This document shows positions 25,447 to 34,256 of a DNA stretch of 64,000 bases, piece after piece. Origin of the DNA: Mucilaginibacter myungsuensis (GTDB lineage Bacteria > Bacteroidota > Bacteroidia > Sphingobacteriales > Sphingobacteriaceae); the NCBI RefSeq assembly GCF_015222005.1, contig NZ_JADFFL010000013.1, forward strand, positions 1 through 64,000. Direction: 5' to 3'. How positions within the stretch are numbered: the first letter of the stretch is position 1; the number at the start of each line of letters is the position of its first letter. A model generated the notes under the pieces. The model searched no databases. It was not told where the DNA came from and worked only from the letters and a program-made list of their open reading frames with translations. The position numbers were made by a program, and so were the translations under genes.

Positions 25447-27675
25447 ATGAATAAGAAACAGACCCTATCGCTTGGCGGCATGATGTTGGGCGCGGCCATA
25501 TTGTACACCTGCAGCACGCCCCGTTACGTTAAAAACAATCCGGTCCAGCGTGATGCGGACGGCAAAATAGCCGTCAACCGTAAGCCTAACCCTGCGCCGA
25601 TGTCACCCGAGGAGAGTATGAAGAATATCTACCTCCCTAAAGGCTATCACCTGCAATTGGTAGCGAGCGAGCCGATGGTGAGCGAACCTGTGGCTATTGC
25701 CTGGGATGGCAACGGACGGATGTTCGTTTGCGAGATGAATACCTACATGCAGGATATTGACGGCACGGGCGAGAATAAGTCGCTTAGCCGCATCAAACTT
25801 TTGGAGGATACCAATGGCGATGGCAAGATGGATAAGGCGACCATCTTTATCGATAGCCTGCTGCTGCCACGCATGATATTACCGCTGGACGGTCGTCTGT
25901 TAGTGAACGAGACCTATAACGAGAATATTTACAGCTACGAGGATACCAATGGCGACGGCAAAGCCGACGTTAAAAAGATCGTTTACAAAACCGATGTAGC
26001 CGATACCCGCAACCTGGAGCACCAGCGCAGCGGGCTGCTTTGGAATCTGGATAACCGCATTTACGTGACCGTTGATGCTACCCGCTACCGTTTTATGAAC
26101 GATAAGCTGATCCCTCAACCGATGATCGAGTCGGGAGGCGGGCAGTGGGGTTTGGCTAACGATGATTATGGTAAACTTTACTTTTCATCTGCCGGTGGCG
26201 AGAATCCTGCTTTTAACTTTCAGCAGCCGCCGCATTACGGCAGCTTTAACTTTAATGATCAGTTCAATGACGAGTTTCAGGCGGTATGGCCTATCGTGTC
26301 TACGCCGGATGTGCAGGGCGGCCCGCAGCGTTACCGTAAGGATGACAGCACACTTAACCACTTTACGGCTTGTAATGGCCAGTCGATCTATCGTGGTGAT
26401 AAATTACCTGCCGATCTGAAAGGCGACCTGATCATATGCGAACCGGTGGGCCGTTTGGTGCGTAGGGCCAAGGTGGTAAATACTAATGGCAAGATCACGT
26501 TGGTGAACGCCTATCAAAAAGAAGAATTTATGGCCTCGGCCGACTTGAATTTCCGCCCGGTCAACTCGGCTACCGGCCCGGATGGGGCGCTTTATATTGT
26601 GGATATGTACCACGGCATTATTCAGGAGGGCAACTGGACACGTAGCGACAGCTATCTACGCCCGCAGATCCAAAAGAAAGGTTTGGATAAAAATATCGGG
26701 CGCGGTAGGATCTACCGAGTAGTTTACGATGGCTTTAAAGACCCTAAAAAACGCCCGGACCTATTGAAAAGGTCATCGGCAGAATTGGTTCCCGAATTAG
26801 CCAACGCCAACGGCTGGTGGAGAGAGACCGCCCAAAAACTACTGGTATTACGCAAGGATGCAAGCGTAGTGCCTCCATTAGAGTCGATGGTTAAAACTAA
26901 CCTGTCGCCAATGGCGCGTATCCACGCCTTGTGGACACTGAATGGTATGGGCGCGCTAAACAAAGATGTTTTATTCTACGCTTTTAATGATGCGGACGCT
27001 CAGGTGCGCAAAACGGCAATTTGGGCAAGTGAGGACTTCCTGCCTGAAAATACCGACGAGGTAATGGCCAAAATAGAGCCGTTAAAATTAGATCCGAACG
27101 CCAACGTGCGTATGCAAGTAGCCTTGACCTCCCGTTTCATCAAGTCGCAAAAGGCGGATGATGTGGTGGCCTATCTGCGCAAAGCCCCGGCAAGTAACGC
27201 GGCTTTCGTAGCGTCGCAAGCTAAATACGAACGCCTGTTAGCCGACCGCGAACGTTCGGCTCGTAACGCCCGCGCCATGGCCGATGCCGAAAAGAAATTG
27301 GTTCTGGATGGCGGCGTGATCTTTAAACAGCTTTGCCAAACCTGCCATGGCAGCGACGGCAAGGGCATCACCGTAGGCAGCAGCACCCCTGCCCCGGCTT
27401 TGGCTAATAATAAAGACGTAGTTGGTGATCCGGAAAAACTGATCAAGATATTACTGCATGGCTTAAAAGGTCCTGTCGACGGTAAAACTTACCCTGACGT
27501 GATGCCTGCCCTCGGCCATAATGACGACGCCTACATTGCATCCGTCATCAGCTTTATCCGTAACGACCTGGGCAACAAAGCCAAAGTAGTCACGGCAGCC
27601 GACGTTAAAAAAGTAAGAGAGAAAACCCAGGGCCGCACCACCAACTGGACCATGGACGAATTGAATGCTAAATAA
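25447..27675 (+). CDS. Propeller dehydrogenase-like lipoprotein with C-terminal cytochrome c domain
   Basis: 742 residues in modules. A lipoprotein-type signal (GAAILYTCS, Cys about 22) is followed by a beta-propeller of the membrane-bound or PVC-type dehydrogenase kind (about 58-430), with two EF-hand-like DTNGDGK loops and SGLLWNLDNRIYV. A HEAT-like helical stretch follows (about 445-575), then a class I cytochrome c domain with C630-QTC633-H634 and a likely Met axial ligand in PDVMPALGH. It probably oxidises a sugar or related alcohol and passes electrons through its heme. Cofactor and substrate are not readable. It is cotranscribed with the ThuA gene. Confidence 0.85.
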   Translation: MNKKQTLSLGGMMLGAAILYTCSTPRYVKNNPVQRDADGKIAVNRKPNPAPMSPEESMKNIYLPKGYHLQLVASEPMVSEPVAIAWDGNGRMFVCEMNTYMQDIDGTGENKSLSRIKLLEDTNGDGKMDKATIFIDSLLLPRMILPLDGRLLVNETYNENIYSYEDTNGDGKADVKKIVYKTDVADTRNLEHQRSGLLWNLDNRIYVTVDATRYRFMNDKLIPQPMIESGGGQWGLANDDYGKLYFSSAGGENPAFNFQQPPHYGSFNFNDQFNDEFQAVWPIVSTPDVQGGPQRYRKDDSTLNHFTACNGQSIYRGDKLPADLKGDLIICEPVGRLVRRAKVVNTNGKITLVNAYQKEEFMASADLNFRPVNSATGPDGALYIVDMYHGIIQEGNWTRSDSYLRPQIQKKGLDKNIGRGRIYRVVYDGFKDPKKRPDLLKRSSAELVPELANANGWWRETAQKLLVLRKDASVVPPLESMVKTNLSPMARIHALWTLNGMGALNKDVLFYAFNDADAQVRKTAIWASEDFLPENTDEVMAKIEPLKLDPNANVRMQVALTSRFIKSQKADDVVAYLRKAPASNAAFVASQAKYERLLADRERSARNARAMADAEKKLVLDGGVIFKQLCQTCHGSDGKGITVGSSTPAPALANNKDVVGDPEKLIKILLHGLKGPVDGKTYPDVMPALGHNDDAYIASVISFIRNDLGNKAKVVTAADVKKVREKTQGRTTNWTMDELNAK

Positions 27676-27695
27676 AACCTATACACCGCATCATC

Positions 27696-27727
27696 AAAAG
27701 CCGCCTCTGCAAAGGAGCGGCTTTTTG
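27696..27727 (+). terminator. Terminator of the thuA operon
   Basis: AAAAGCCGC and GCGGCTTTTT arms around a short loop, followed by T-rich sequence, 20 bases after the stop. Confidence 0.8.
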
Positions 27728-27821
27728 TGGTTTTTAGGGATTATCTCTCACTAAACTCTACTTCTAAACGGGTTTTAAACACCTACCCAATTCTCGATCT
27801 TACTCTTTGTTACATCTACTG

Positions 27822-28433
27822 CTAACCATGTATCAACATTTTCGTCAACTTGACCGCCGTAAGCCATAACAAGTGCATGTGTAAATGCTCTCCCTTATTC
27901 AAATGAGGAAGAAAACTATTAAAACCGAACTGATTTCTGATAACAATAGACCTATCAACGCTAACAATATCGTTAAGCCTTGATGGGAAGCCGTCATTTT
28001 TTAAAGCCCTGTAGTGCAATGCTTCACCATCCTCTGTCCCGATATGTATTCGCCAATCCTTATCGTATATCTCTACGGCATCTAATGACTCTACACATGC
28101 GGTATCGTAGACTATTTCCTGATTCCTTTTGGGAGTGAACCTACAATATAGCTCAATTGGGTCAACCGCATCTGTAAGCTTTTGAATACGCCAAAGCCAC
28201 CCAGTTGACATAGTTACATACTGACTCTGAGGACGATCACACGGTGGCTGAAAACTGATCAACTCGACTTCATAGTTGGGCATAACCATGATCGTGGAAA
28301 AACCGTTTTCGTACTTAACCTGTTCTGAGATCTCACAGCTTGACGGATTCCCATTGAGTCCGCATTTCACTTCGCCCAATGGTGTTACCACCCTACTGAT
28401 GCTTATAGGAGCATTTTTAACTCTAAACGCCAT
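27822..28433 (-). CDS. Protein of unknown function
   Basis: 203 residues from the ATG at 28433, chosen because TATATTTA lies just upstream; a start 13 codons earlier overlaps that element. I do not recognise the family. No signal peptide or membrane segment is apparent. It has six cysteines (for example KCGLNGNPSSC, PPCDRP) and ends in a hydrophobic HLHMHLLWLTAVKLTKML segment. The gene stands alone between an operon terminator and divergent vsr. Its codon use looks less biased than that of neighbouring core genes, so it may be an accessory gene. Confidence 0.6.
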   Translation of the reverse strand: MAFRVKNAPISISRVVTPLGEVKCGLNGNPSSCEISEQVKYENGFSTIMVMPNYEVELISFQPPCDRPQSQYVTMSTGWLWRIQKLTDAVDPIELYCRFTPKRNQEIVYDTACVESLDAVEIYDKDWRIHIGTEDGEALHYRALKNDGFPSRLNDIVSVDRSIVIRNQFGFNSFLPHLNKGEHLHMHLLWLTAVKLTKMLIHG

Positions 28434-28506
28434 AAGTAAATATACCTGCCATCTTCGAACTTCGCAAAGCATTTAACCTTAAACAAACCCATCCCCCATC
28501 CGTTCG

Positions 28507-28514
28507 TATCTTTA
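28507..28514 (+). promoter_or_regulatory. Probable -7 element of vsr
   Basis: TATCTTTA, one mismatch to TAnnTTTG, ends four bases before the ATG at 28519, giving a nearly leaderless transcript. Confidence 0.4.
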
Positions 28515-28518
28515 CACA

Positions 28519-28995
28519 ATGGCCAAAAGCAAAACAATAGCGATTAAAGAATACGTACGCGATAAACGCTCGCCGGTACCTAAAAGCGCGACCACTTCTA
28601 AGGTGATGAGCGCCATTAAGGCCAAGAACACCGACCCTGAGGTTAAGCTACGCAAACTGCTTTGGACCAAAGGCCTGCGTGGTTATCGACTGAACTGGAA
28701 AAAAGCTCCCGGTCGGCCGGATATCGCTTTCCCGGGGCGTGAGGTGGCCGTATTTGTTCATGGTTGTTTTTGGCACCGATGCCCTATCTGCGCCCATCCG
28801 CTGCCTAAACATAATACCGAATTTTGGGCTGATAAATTTGGCCGTAACGTGGCGCGTGATAAAGCTAAAGCGGATCAGCTTACCGACCTTGGTTGGCAGG
28901 TGATCACTGTGTGGGAATGCGAGTTAAAAAAAGACGCCGAGGCTGCCGCGGATAACATTGTGGCAAAGGTGAATGCCCGGCAGGCGCTGACGTAG
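28519..28995 (+). CDS. vsr: Very short patch repair (Vsr-like) endonuclease
   Basis: 158 residues. It matches the Vsr family: MSAIKAKNTDPEVKLRKLL, GYRLNWKKAPGRPDIAFP with the metal-binding Asp, and VAVFVHGCFWHRCPIC with the FxHGCFWHxC zinc and catalytic region, followed by NTEFWADKFGRNVARD and WQVITVWECEL. Vsr enzymes nick next to T:G mismatches made by deamination of 5-methylcytosine. No cytosine methyltransferase gene is present in the window, so its partner is unknown or it acts alone. Confidence 0.9.
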   Translation: MAKSKTIAIKEYVRDKRSPVPKSATTSKVMSAIKAKNTDPEVKLRKLLWTKGLRGYRLNWKKAPGRPDIAFPGREVAVFVHGCFWHRCPICAHPLPKHNTEFWADKFGRNVARDKAKADQLTDLGWQVITVWECELKKDAEAAADNIVAKVNARQALT

Positions 28996-29056
28996 CCGTA
29001 TGCGTAATTTATTTTGATAAATACTTTGTCGCTTTTATTTCTACCTTGCATCCGCA

Positions 29057-29395
29057 ATGAACGATTACCTTACCGCATTTGGCAATTGGCTTGAAAGCCT
29101 GGGCGAGGATCACGGGGTGAACCCCTGGATATTGGGTCCGCTATATTTCACCAGCAAAGTGATCTTTGTGACCTGCCTGGCCTGGACGGTTAAGAACCTG
29201 CGTAAAAAGAAACCCGTCACCAAGTCGCTAATGTGTGCCGGGGCTGGGTTCAGCATCCCTTATTTATATATTATCATTTTCGGCCACGATATTTCTATCT
29301 GGGTATATGTGTTCATTGTCTGCTTTATCCTTTTCGGGGTATTTAACGCCTGGAGACAATTAAGTAAGGCTTCGCGTCAACCTGATGTGCAGTAG
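29057..29395 (+). CDS. Small integral membrane protein, unknown
   Basis: 112 residues with about three membrane segments (about 26-44, 56-74 and 79-96) and a basic loop RKKKPVT between the first two. I do not recognise the family. It starts 61 bases after vsr on the same strand and ends six bases before the convergent DUF4269 gene with no room for a terminator. Confidence 0.6.
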   Translation: MNDYLTAFGNWLESLGEDHGVNPWILGPLYFTSKVIFVTCLAWTVKNLRKKKPVTKSLMCAGAGFSIPYLYIIIFGHDISIWVYVFIVCFILFGVFNAWRQLSKASRQPDVQ

Positions 29396-29401
29396 CGCAA
29401 A

Positions 29402-29923
29402 TTAAACTTCGTATTTTAGTAAGTTCAGATAAGGATCGCCGTCGATATCAAGTAATTGGCAAAAGGCAGGCTCGGTCTTTATGCCTGATGCTTTTAGGGC
29501 GATCACCTGCTGCTTAAACTTTTCGCCGAACTTTTGTAATATCTCGTATTCCTTCACCATGTGCAGGTAGCCCATCTGCAGATCGGAGGGTACGTCCTGC
29601 CCGAATAGTTCGAACTCCTGCCCTGCTATTTTGAAACTTGCGACTATTGCCGGACCAGCTAAGGCAGCTACCCTATTGATCTTAAACTCATCCTCCTTCC
29701 CAAACGCATCCGTCATCTGCTGCGCCAACTGTTCAAGATCATTGGCTTGACTGAGGATGTCGATATCACTTGTTGCTACTTGAATATCTAAAGGAAAAGT
29801 GCCGACCACAATTGGGTCATACTGTTTTAAGGACTCCAAGATATCCGTCTGCACCAGCAATTTATAGATGCGTTGCTGCTCTGCCGAGCCTTGAGATAGA
29901 TAAGTGATGTCCTTAAAATTCAT
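29402..29923 (-). CDS. DUF4269 protein, nucleotidyltransferase-like
   Basis: 173 residues, cytosolic. The motif GTFPLDIQVATSDIDIL (about 42-58) resembles the GS...DxD nucleotidyltransferase signature, and QEFELFGQDVP follows, as in the DUF4269 family. The function is unknown; a minimal nucleotidyltransferase of the antitoxin or kanamycin-nucleotidyltransferase type is the nearest fold. The next upstream gene on the same strand is the thioesterase, 10 bases away, so they are probably one transcript. Confidence 0.75.
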   Translation of the reverse strand: MNFKDITYLSQGSAEQQRIYKLLVQTDILESLKQYDPIVVGTFPLDIQVATSDIDILSQANDLEQLAQQMTDAFGKEDEFKINRVAALAGPAIVASFKIAGQEFELFGQDVPSDLQMGYLHMVKEYEILQKFGEKFKQQVIALKASGIKTEPAFCQLLDIDGDPYLNLLKYEV

Positions 29924-29933
29924 GGAACATCGT

Positions 29934-30320
29934 CTACTTGATTATCCTCACCGGCTTTTTATTTTCATCGATAGCCACAAAAGTAAAACTGCCGTGGATG
30001 GCTAACTCGCGGCCTTCGGCGTGCATTTGTTCTATATAGATCTCTACATCTACTTTCAGGCTGGTGTTGCCTACGTGGCCTACACGGGCTACCAATTCGA
30101 TGATCGTGCCGGCGGGGATGGACTTTTTAAAGTCGATCTTATCGCTGCTAACGGTCACCATACGTTGGCGACTGAATCTGGTAGCGGCTATAAAAGCGGT
30201 CTCATCCATCCAATGCATGGCGGTACCGCCGTAAAGCGTATCGTAGTGGTTGGTGGTATTAGGGAACACGGTCTTAAAAATGCGTGTCTCGGAGCGGGCA
30301 ATTCTTTCTTCTAAGGTCAT
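29934..30320 (-). CDS. Acyl-CoA thioesterase, YciA-like hotdog protein
   Basis: 128 residues of the hotdog fold. The family motifs are FPNTTNHYDTLYGGTAMHWMDETAFIAATRFSRQRMVTVS (Asn, His and Asp of the active site near 21-40), FKKSIPAGTIIEL and SFTFVAIDENKKP. It hydrolyses acyl-CoAs. It lies directly upstream of the DUF4269 gene and downstream of the metE terminator. Confidence 0.88.
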   Translation of the reverse strand: MTLEERIARSETRIFKTVFPNTTNHYDTLYGGTAMHWMDETAFIAATRFSRQRMVTVSSDKIDFKKSIPAGTIIELVARVGHVGNTSLKVDVEIYIEQMHAEGRELAIHGSFTFVAIDENKKPVRIIK

Positions 30321-30332
30321 GTATGTGTATAA

Positions 30333-30362
30333 AGATCAGGGCGGCATTTACCGCCCCGATCT
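30333..30362 (-). terminator. Terminator of metE
   Basis: AGATCAGGGCGG and CCGCCCCGATCT arms (one mismatch) close a short loop; on the minus strand TTTATA follows. It lies seven bases after the metE stop. Confidence 0.8.
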
Positions 30363-30368
30363 GGTTTA

Positions 30369-32687
30369 TTATGCTTCTTGCTTAACGGTCTCGCGCATCT
30401 CGTTGGCGGCAGCAACCATTTCTATCAGCGCGGCTTTGGTCTCGTCCCAGCCGCGGGTCTTCAGGCCGCAATCGGGGTTTACCCATAGCTGGCTTTCAGG
30501 GATCACGGCTGCTGCTTTTTTAAGCAGGTGGCCCATCTCGGCACGGTTAGGCACTCGCGGTGAGTGGATATCGTACACACCCGGCCCTATCTCGTTAGGG
30601 TATTTAAAGTCGGCAAATACATCCAGCAGTTCCATTTGCGAGCGTGATGTTTCTATGGTGATCACATCGGCATCCATATCGGCAATATTGCTAATGATAT
30701 CGTTAAATTCCGAGTAGCACATATGCGTATGTATTTGCGTATCGTCCTGCACACCGCTGGCCGATATGCGGAAGGCTTTTACCGCCCAGTACAGGTAATT
30801 TTCGCGGTCGGCTTTGCGTAATGGCAAACCTTCGCGAATAGCAGGCTCATCTATCTGGATAATTTTAATACCGGCGGTTTCCAGGTCCACCACCTCATCG
30901 CGAATGGCCAGTGCGATCTGCGTACAAGTTGCCGACCGTGGCTGATCATTCCGCACGAACGACCATTGCAATATCGTCACCGGGCCTGTCAGCATACCCT
31001 TCATCCATTTTTGGGTGAGCGAAGCCGCATAGGCCGACCATTTTACCGTCATGGCCACCGGGCGCGAAACATCGCCATAAATTACCGGCGGTTTCACACA
31101 ACGGCTGCCGTAGCTTTGTACCCAACCATTCTGCGTAAAGGTAAAACCATCCAGCTGTTCGCCAAAATATTCTACCATATCGTTACGTTCAAATTCACCA
31201 TGCACCAAAACGTCCAGACCGATCTCTTCCTGCCATTTTACAGCTTTGGCGGTCTCGTCGGCTATCAGTCGGTCGTATTGCTCATCAGTTAACGAACCTT
31301 TTTTGTACGATGCCCTCCAACTCCGCACCTCAGCCGTTTGCGGGAACGAGCCGATAGTAGTAGTGGCGAACAACGGTAACTGCAACAGATCCTGCTGAAC
31401 GATCTTTCGCGTGGCAAAGCTGTTAGCTCGTTGCGAATCAGCGTCTGTGATACCCGCCACACGTTCTTTCACCTGCGGGTTATGGATCAGCGTAGAACTG
31501 CGGCGTTCGGCCTGTGCTTTTTTGTTAGCCTCTAATTGTTGCAAAGCCGAATTGGAGGGCTGCCCCGATGCGAGCTTTTTAAGCGTAACCACCTCATCTA
31601 CTTTTTGGCGGGCGAAGGACAGCCATTGTTTGATCTCGGACGTCAGCACATCCTCTTTCTTTTCATTATCCAGATCGCAGGGAGAGTGGATCAGCGAGCA
31701 CGATGGTGCGATCCAAACTCTATCAGCTCCGATAGCGGTTATTGCTTTATTGATGAACTGCAGGGATGCTTCAAGATCGTTCTTCCAGATATTGCGACCG
31801 TCGAGCACACCCAAAGACAGAATAGTATCCTTTGATAATTGCGCGATCACTTCATCCAACTGTTGCGGCCCGCGGACCAGATCGATATGCAGGGCATTGA
31901 CTGGTAATGATGTCGCCAACGCGGTATTATCGCCAAGTGCCTCGAAATACGTCGCCAGCAAGACCTTTAAATAAGGGAACTCCGCACGGATAGCTTTATA
32001 GGCCTCGCGGAAAGCTTGTTTTTCTTTTTCGGTCAGATCCATGGCCAGGAATGGCTCGTCGAACTGGATCCACTCGGCACCTAAATTTTTTAATTTGGTG
32101 ATGACCTCCATGTAGACCGGCAACAGGTTCCTCAAAAGGTCTATCTTGCTAAACCCGGCTTCTTTCTCTTTACCCAGCAACAGGTACGATACCGGACCGA
32201 TCAGCACAGGTTTGGTGATAATGCCTAATTGTTTGGCATCATAAAACTCATCGATCACCTTTGTAGAGAACAGCTTAAATTGCTGATCCTTATAAAACTC
32301 GGGTACAATGTAGTGATAGTTGGTATCGAACCATTTGGTCATCTCCATCGCCGTTACATCCAGCCCATCTTTTTGATAGCCGCGGGCCATGGCAAAGTAC
32401 AAATCCAGTTCTTCGCCGCCGTTTTTGGTGATCACCTCATTATAACGTTTGGGAATAGCGCCAAACAGCAGGGAATGGTCCAGCACCTGATCATAATACG
32501 AAAAATCGTTGCTCGGGATCAGGTCTATCCCGGCATCCTTTTGCAGTTGCCAGTTGTGGTGGCGGATGGCTTTACCGGCGGTCATCACGTTTTTCAGTCC
32601 GCTTTTGCCTGCCCAATAGGCTTCGCAGGCTTTTTTTAGTTCGCGTTGGTTACCAATGCGCGGGTAACCCAGGTTTTGCGTTAACAT
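30369..32687 (-). CDS. metE: Cobalamin-independent methionine synthase
   Basis: 772 residues. Transfers the methyl group of 5-methyltetrahydrofolate-polyglutamate to homocysteine. It has the two duplicated barrel halves of MetE. The N-terminal half starts TQNLGYPRIGNQRELKKA. The catalytic half (about 430-765) has TTTIGSFPQT, HGEFERNDMVEYFGE, and the zinc ligands in HTHMCYSEF and NPDCGLKTRGW. The long leader carries a cobalamin riboswitch, so expression should fall when B12 is available and a B12-dependent synthase can work. Confidence 0.95.
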   Translation of the reverse strand: MLTQNLGYPRIGNQRELKKACEAYWAGKSGLKNVMTAGKAIRHHNWQLQKDAGIDLIPSNDFSYYDQVLDHSLLFGAIPKRYNEVITKNGGEELDLYFAMARGYQKDGLDVTAMEMTKWFDTNYHYIVPEFYKDQQFKLFSTKVIDEFYDAKQLGIITKPVLIGPVSYLLLGKEKEAGFSKIDLLRNLLPVYMEVITKLKNLGAEWIQFDEPFLAMDLTEKEKQAFREAYKAIRAEFPYLKVLLATYFEALGDNTALATSLPVNALHIDLVRGPQQLDEVIAQLSKDTILSLGVLDGRNIWKNDLEASLQFINKAITAIGADRVWIAPSCSLIHSPCDLDNEKKEDVLTSEIKQWLSFARQKVDEVVTLKKLASGQPSNSALQQLEANKKAQAERRSSTLIHNPQVKERVAGITDADSQRANSFATRKIVQQDLLQLPLFATTTIGSFPQTAEVRSWRASYKKGSLTDEQYDRLIADETAKAVKWQEEIGLDVLVHGEFERNDMVEYFGEQLDGFTFTQNGWVQSYGSRCVKPPVIYGDVSRPVAMTVKWSAYAASLTQKWMKGMLTGPVTILQWSFVRNDQPRSATCTQIALAIRDEVVDLETAGIKIIQIDEPAIREGLPLRKADRENYLYWAVKAFRISASGVQDDTQIHTHMCYSEFNDIISNIADMDADVITIETSRSQMELLDVFADFKYPNEIGPGVYDIHSPRVPNRAEMGHLLKKAAAVIPESQLWVNPDCGLKTRGWDETKAALIEMVAAANEMRETVKQEA

Positions 32688-32879
32688 GTCTTTTAAAAAA
32701 TTAAATAAATAATTCGGTTAAAAGCGCTTAGCTCAGCTTCGCAATGCGATCGTGCGGACGGGATAAAAGAAAGGCAGGCGCAAGCAGGCACAGGCCACCC
32801 CGTAAAAGATCACCTATGTTTTTTTAGAATGCGCATCAGACCTGACCTTTGCCCCATACCGCGAGAGCATTGTCAATTC
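32688..32879 (-). other. Leader between riboswitch and metE
   Basis: Untranslated leader of the metE mRNA. It includes GCGAAGCTGAGCTAAGCGCTTTT and A/T-rich sequence near the start codon. It should mediate the switch decision, but I see no unambiguous rho-independent hairpin. Confidence 0.5.
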
Positions 32880-33048
32880 GGTACAGGCAGGTCTCCTGAC
32901 TTGTAACATTTTTGCCGCCCTTCCCATCCGTTGTTAAGCGGACAGTGGGCATCTAATGGGCAAAAACTTGGTTGTGTTACTTACAGTTGCGCGACAGTCC
33001 GTGATTTGCACACGGTTCCCTATTAATTCACGTTAAGTAAAACCTATA
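32880..33048 (-). ncRNA. Cobalamin riboswitch
   Basis: On the minus strand the conserved order of a B12 aptamer is visible: a GGTATAGGTTTTAC-like entry, TAGGGAACCGTGTGCAAATC, ACTGTCGCGCAACTGTAA, GCCCACTG, GGGAAGGG, and the closing AGTCAGGAGACCTGCC box. It lies about 190 bases upstream of metE. The region between aptamer and start codon should hold the expression platform, though I could not assign a clear terminator there. Confidence 0.93.
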
Positions 33049-33167
33049 CCGGTTGATGAAGAAAAGTAAAGAACTTATTTCGGGGACGAAGGTAGGGAAT
33101 AGGATCGAGAAATGTAGATCAAAAAGCCTTGTGGCGCATCCTGACCAACATTTGCCATTCATCTCCC

Positions 33168-34106
33168 CTACTTATCCAGATAGATCTTACGGCCCTGAAA
33201 GTCGAAATAGACTGTGGTGTACCTCGAAAAAATGTAGTTGCCCACAAAGCTCAAACTGGTATTGCTGTTGCCTTTGCCTGTAGAACGCATCAATCTTATC
33301 TTTGGCGTATCTATCAATAGATCACCAATTTTAACCGAACGCATGGATGCTGAATAATAGGTAACTTTTTCAGTTGTTAAAGATCGGCCTTTCACTTCCA
33401 TTGCTGTTGCCTTAAGTGCTTTTATCAGATCATTTTTTTCGGCCATGATGCTACCGATCCCGATCTGTTTTGGCCCATAGCCCAAGTCTAAATAGGCTTG
33501 TCCTTTCACCTTCAGTTCAGTGCCCTTATCAAATTCCAGATCCAATAAATAGCGGTTAAATCCGGTGCGGGTGATCGGTATCTGAGGCATTTTGACCGGC
33601 GCTTTAAATGTTGCCGGGCTGTGAAAAACGATAAACCTTTGTTTGTAATTTATTTCCATCACATATTTAGCCATCAGATCTAAACCTGCTAATCCGTCTG
33701 CATGTTTTATGGTCGTTCCTTTCAGATCAATGATCGCAGGGCGCAAAGTAGTATTAATGTTACCGACCTTGATCGCTGCCAATTTAGACCTTAACAAACC
33801 AAGTGACCTGGCGTATTTAACCCGTTCTGCCGGATCCGGATCTTTCAGGTTGCCGGTGATCTGGCCGTGCCGCTTAGCGAAGGTGGAATCGATATATAGC
33901 CCATCTGCCCCGGTATCAAAGATCAGTTTCACTTTTATCGAATCAAAAACCATCGCTTCAACCACAATATGGTTGCCTACCATATCGAAACGCACCGTAT
34001 CAGTTGGAACCGTCTTACCAAGGTTGATCATTGTGAACAGAGACGGCGATGGTTTGAACGAACAAATGCACAAAACGATAAGGGGAAGTAAAATATATGC
34101 TCTCAT
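33168..34106 (-). CDS. Retropepsin-like aspartyl protease, exported
   Basis: 312 residues with a hydrophobic export segment at 3-17. The catalytic motif IFDTGADGLYID is at 62-73 (D64-T-G). The second lobe has YLDLGYGPKQIG, where DTG is replaced by D207-L-G, followed by IGIGSIM. The core fold (HIVVEAMVFDSIKVKLIFDTGA; GLAGLDLMAKYVMEINYKQRF; the closing VGNYIFSRYTTVYFDFQGRKIYL) is that of bacterial pepsin/retropepsin-like exported proteins. Whether it is active as a single-chain protease with DLG in lobe two is uncertain. It lies upstream of, and on the same strand as, the metE riboswitch. Confidence 0.8.
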   Translation of the reverse strand: MRAYILLPLIVLCICSFKPSPSLFTMINLGKTVPTDTVRFDMVGNHIVVEAMVFDSIKVKLIFDTGADGLYIDSTFAKRHGQITGNLKDPDPAERVKYARSLGLLRSKLAAIKVGNINTTLRPAIIDLKGTTIKHADGLAGLDLMAKYVMEINYKQRFIVFHSPATFKAPVKMPQIPITRTGFNRYLLDLEFDKGTELKVKGQAYLDLGYGPKQIGIGSIMAEKNDLIKALKATAMEVKGRSLTTEKVTYYSASMRSVKIGDLLIDTPKIRLMRSTGKGNSNTSLSFVGNYIFSRYTTVYFDFQGRKIYLDK

Positions 34107-34256
34107 ATTTCGACTAAAGATATAGTTAATTTATTAAAAAAACTACTTATTTAGTTTTAAACCTTTAACGTTCGCCCCTCCCCCATATAACGATCAAGTT
34201 ACTTTCATTTCCTCCTTAAATATTTATCTTGGCTTCTTATAACTATTAACTGTATT

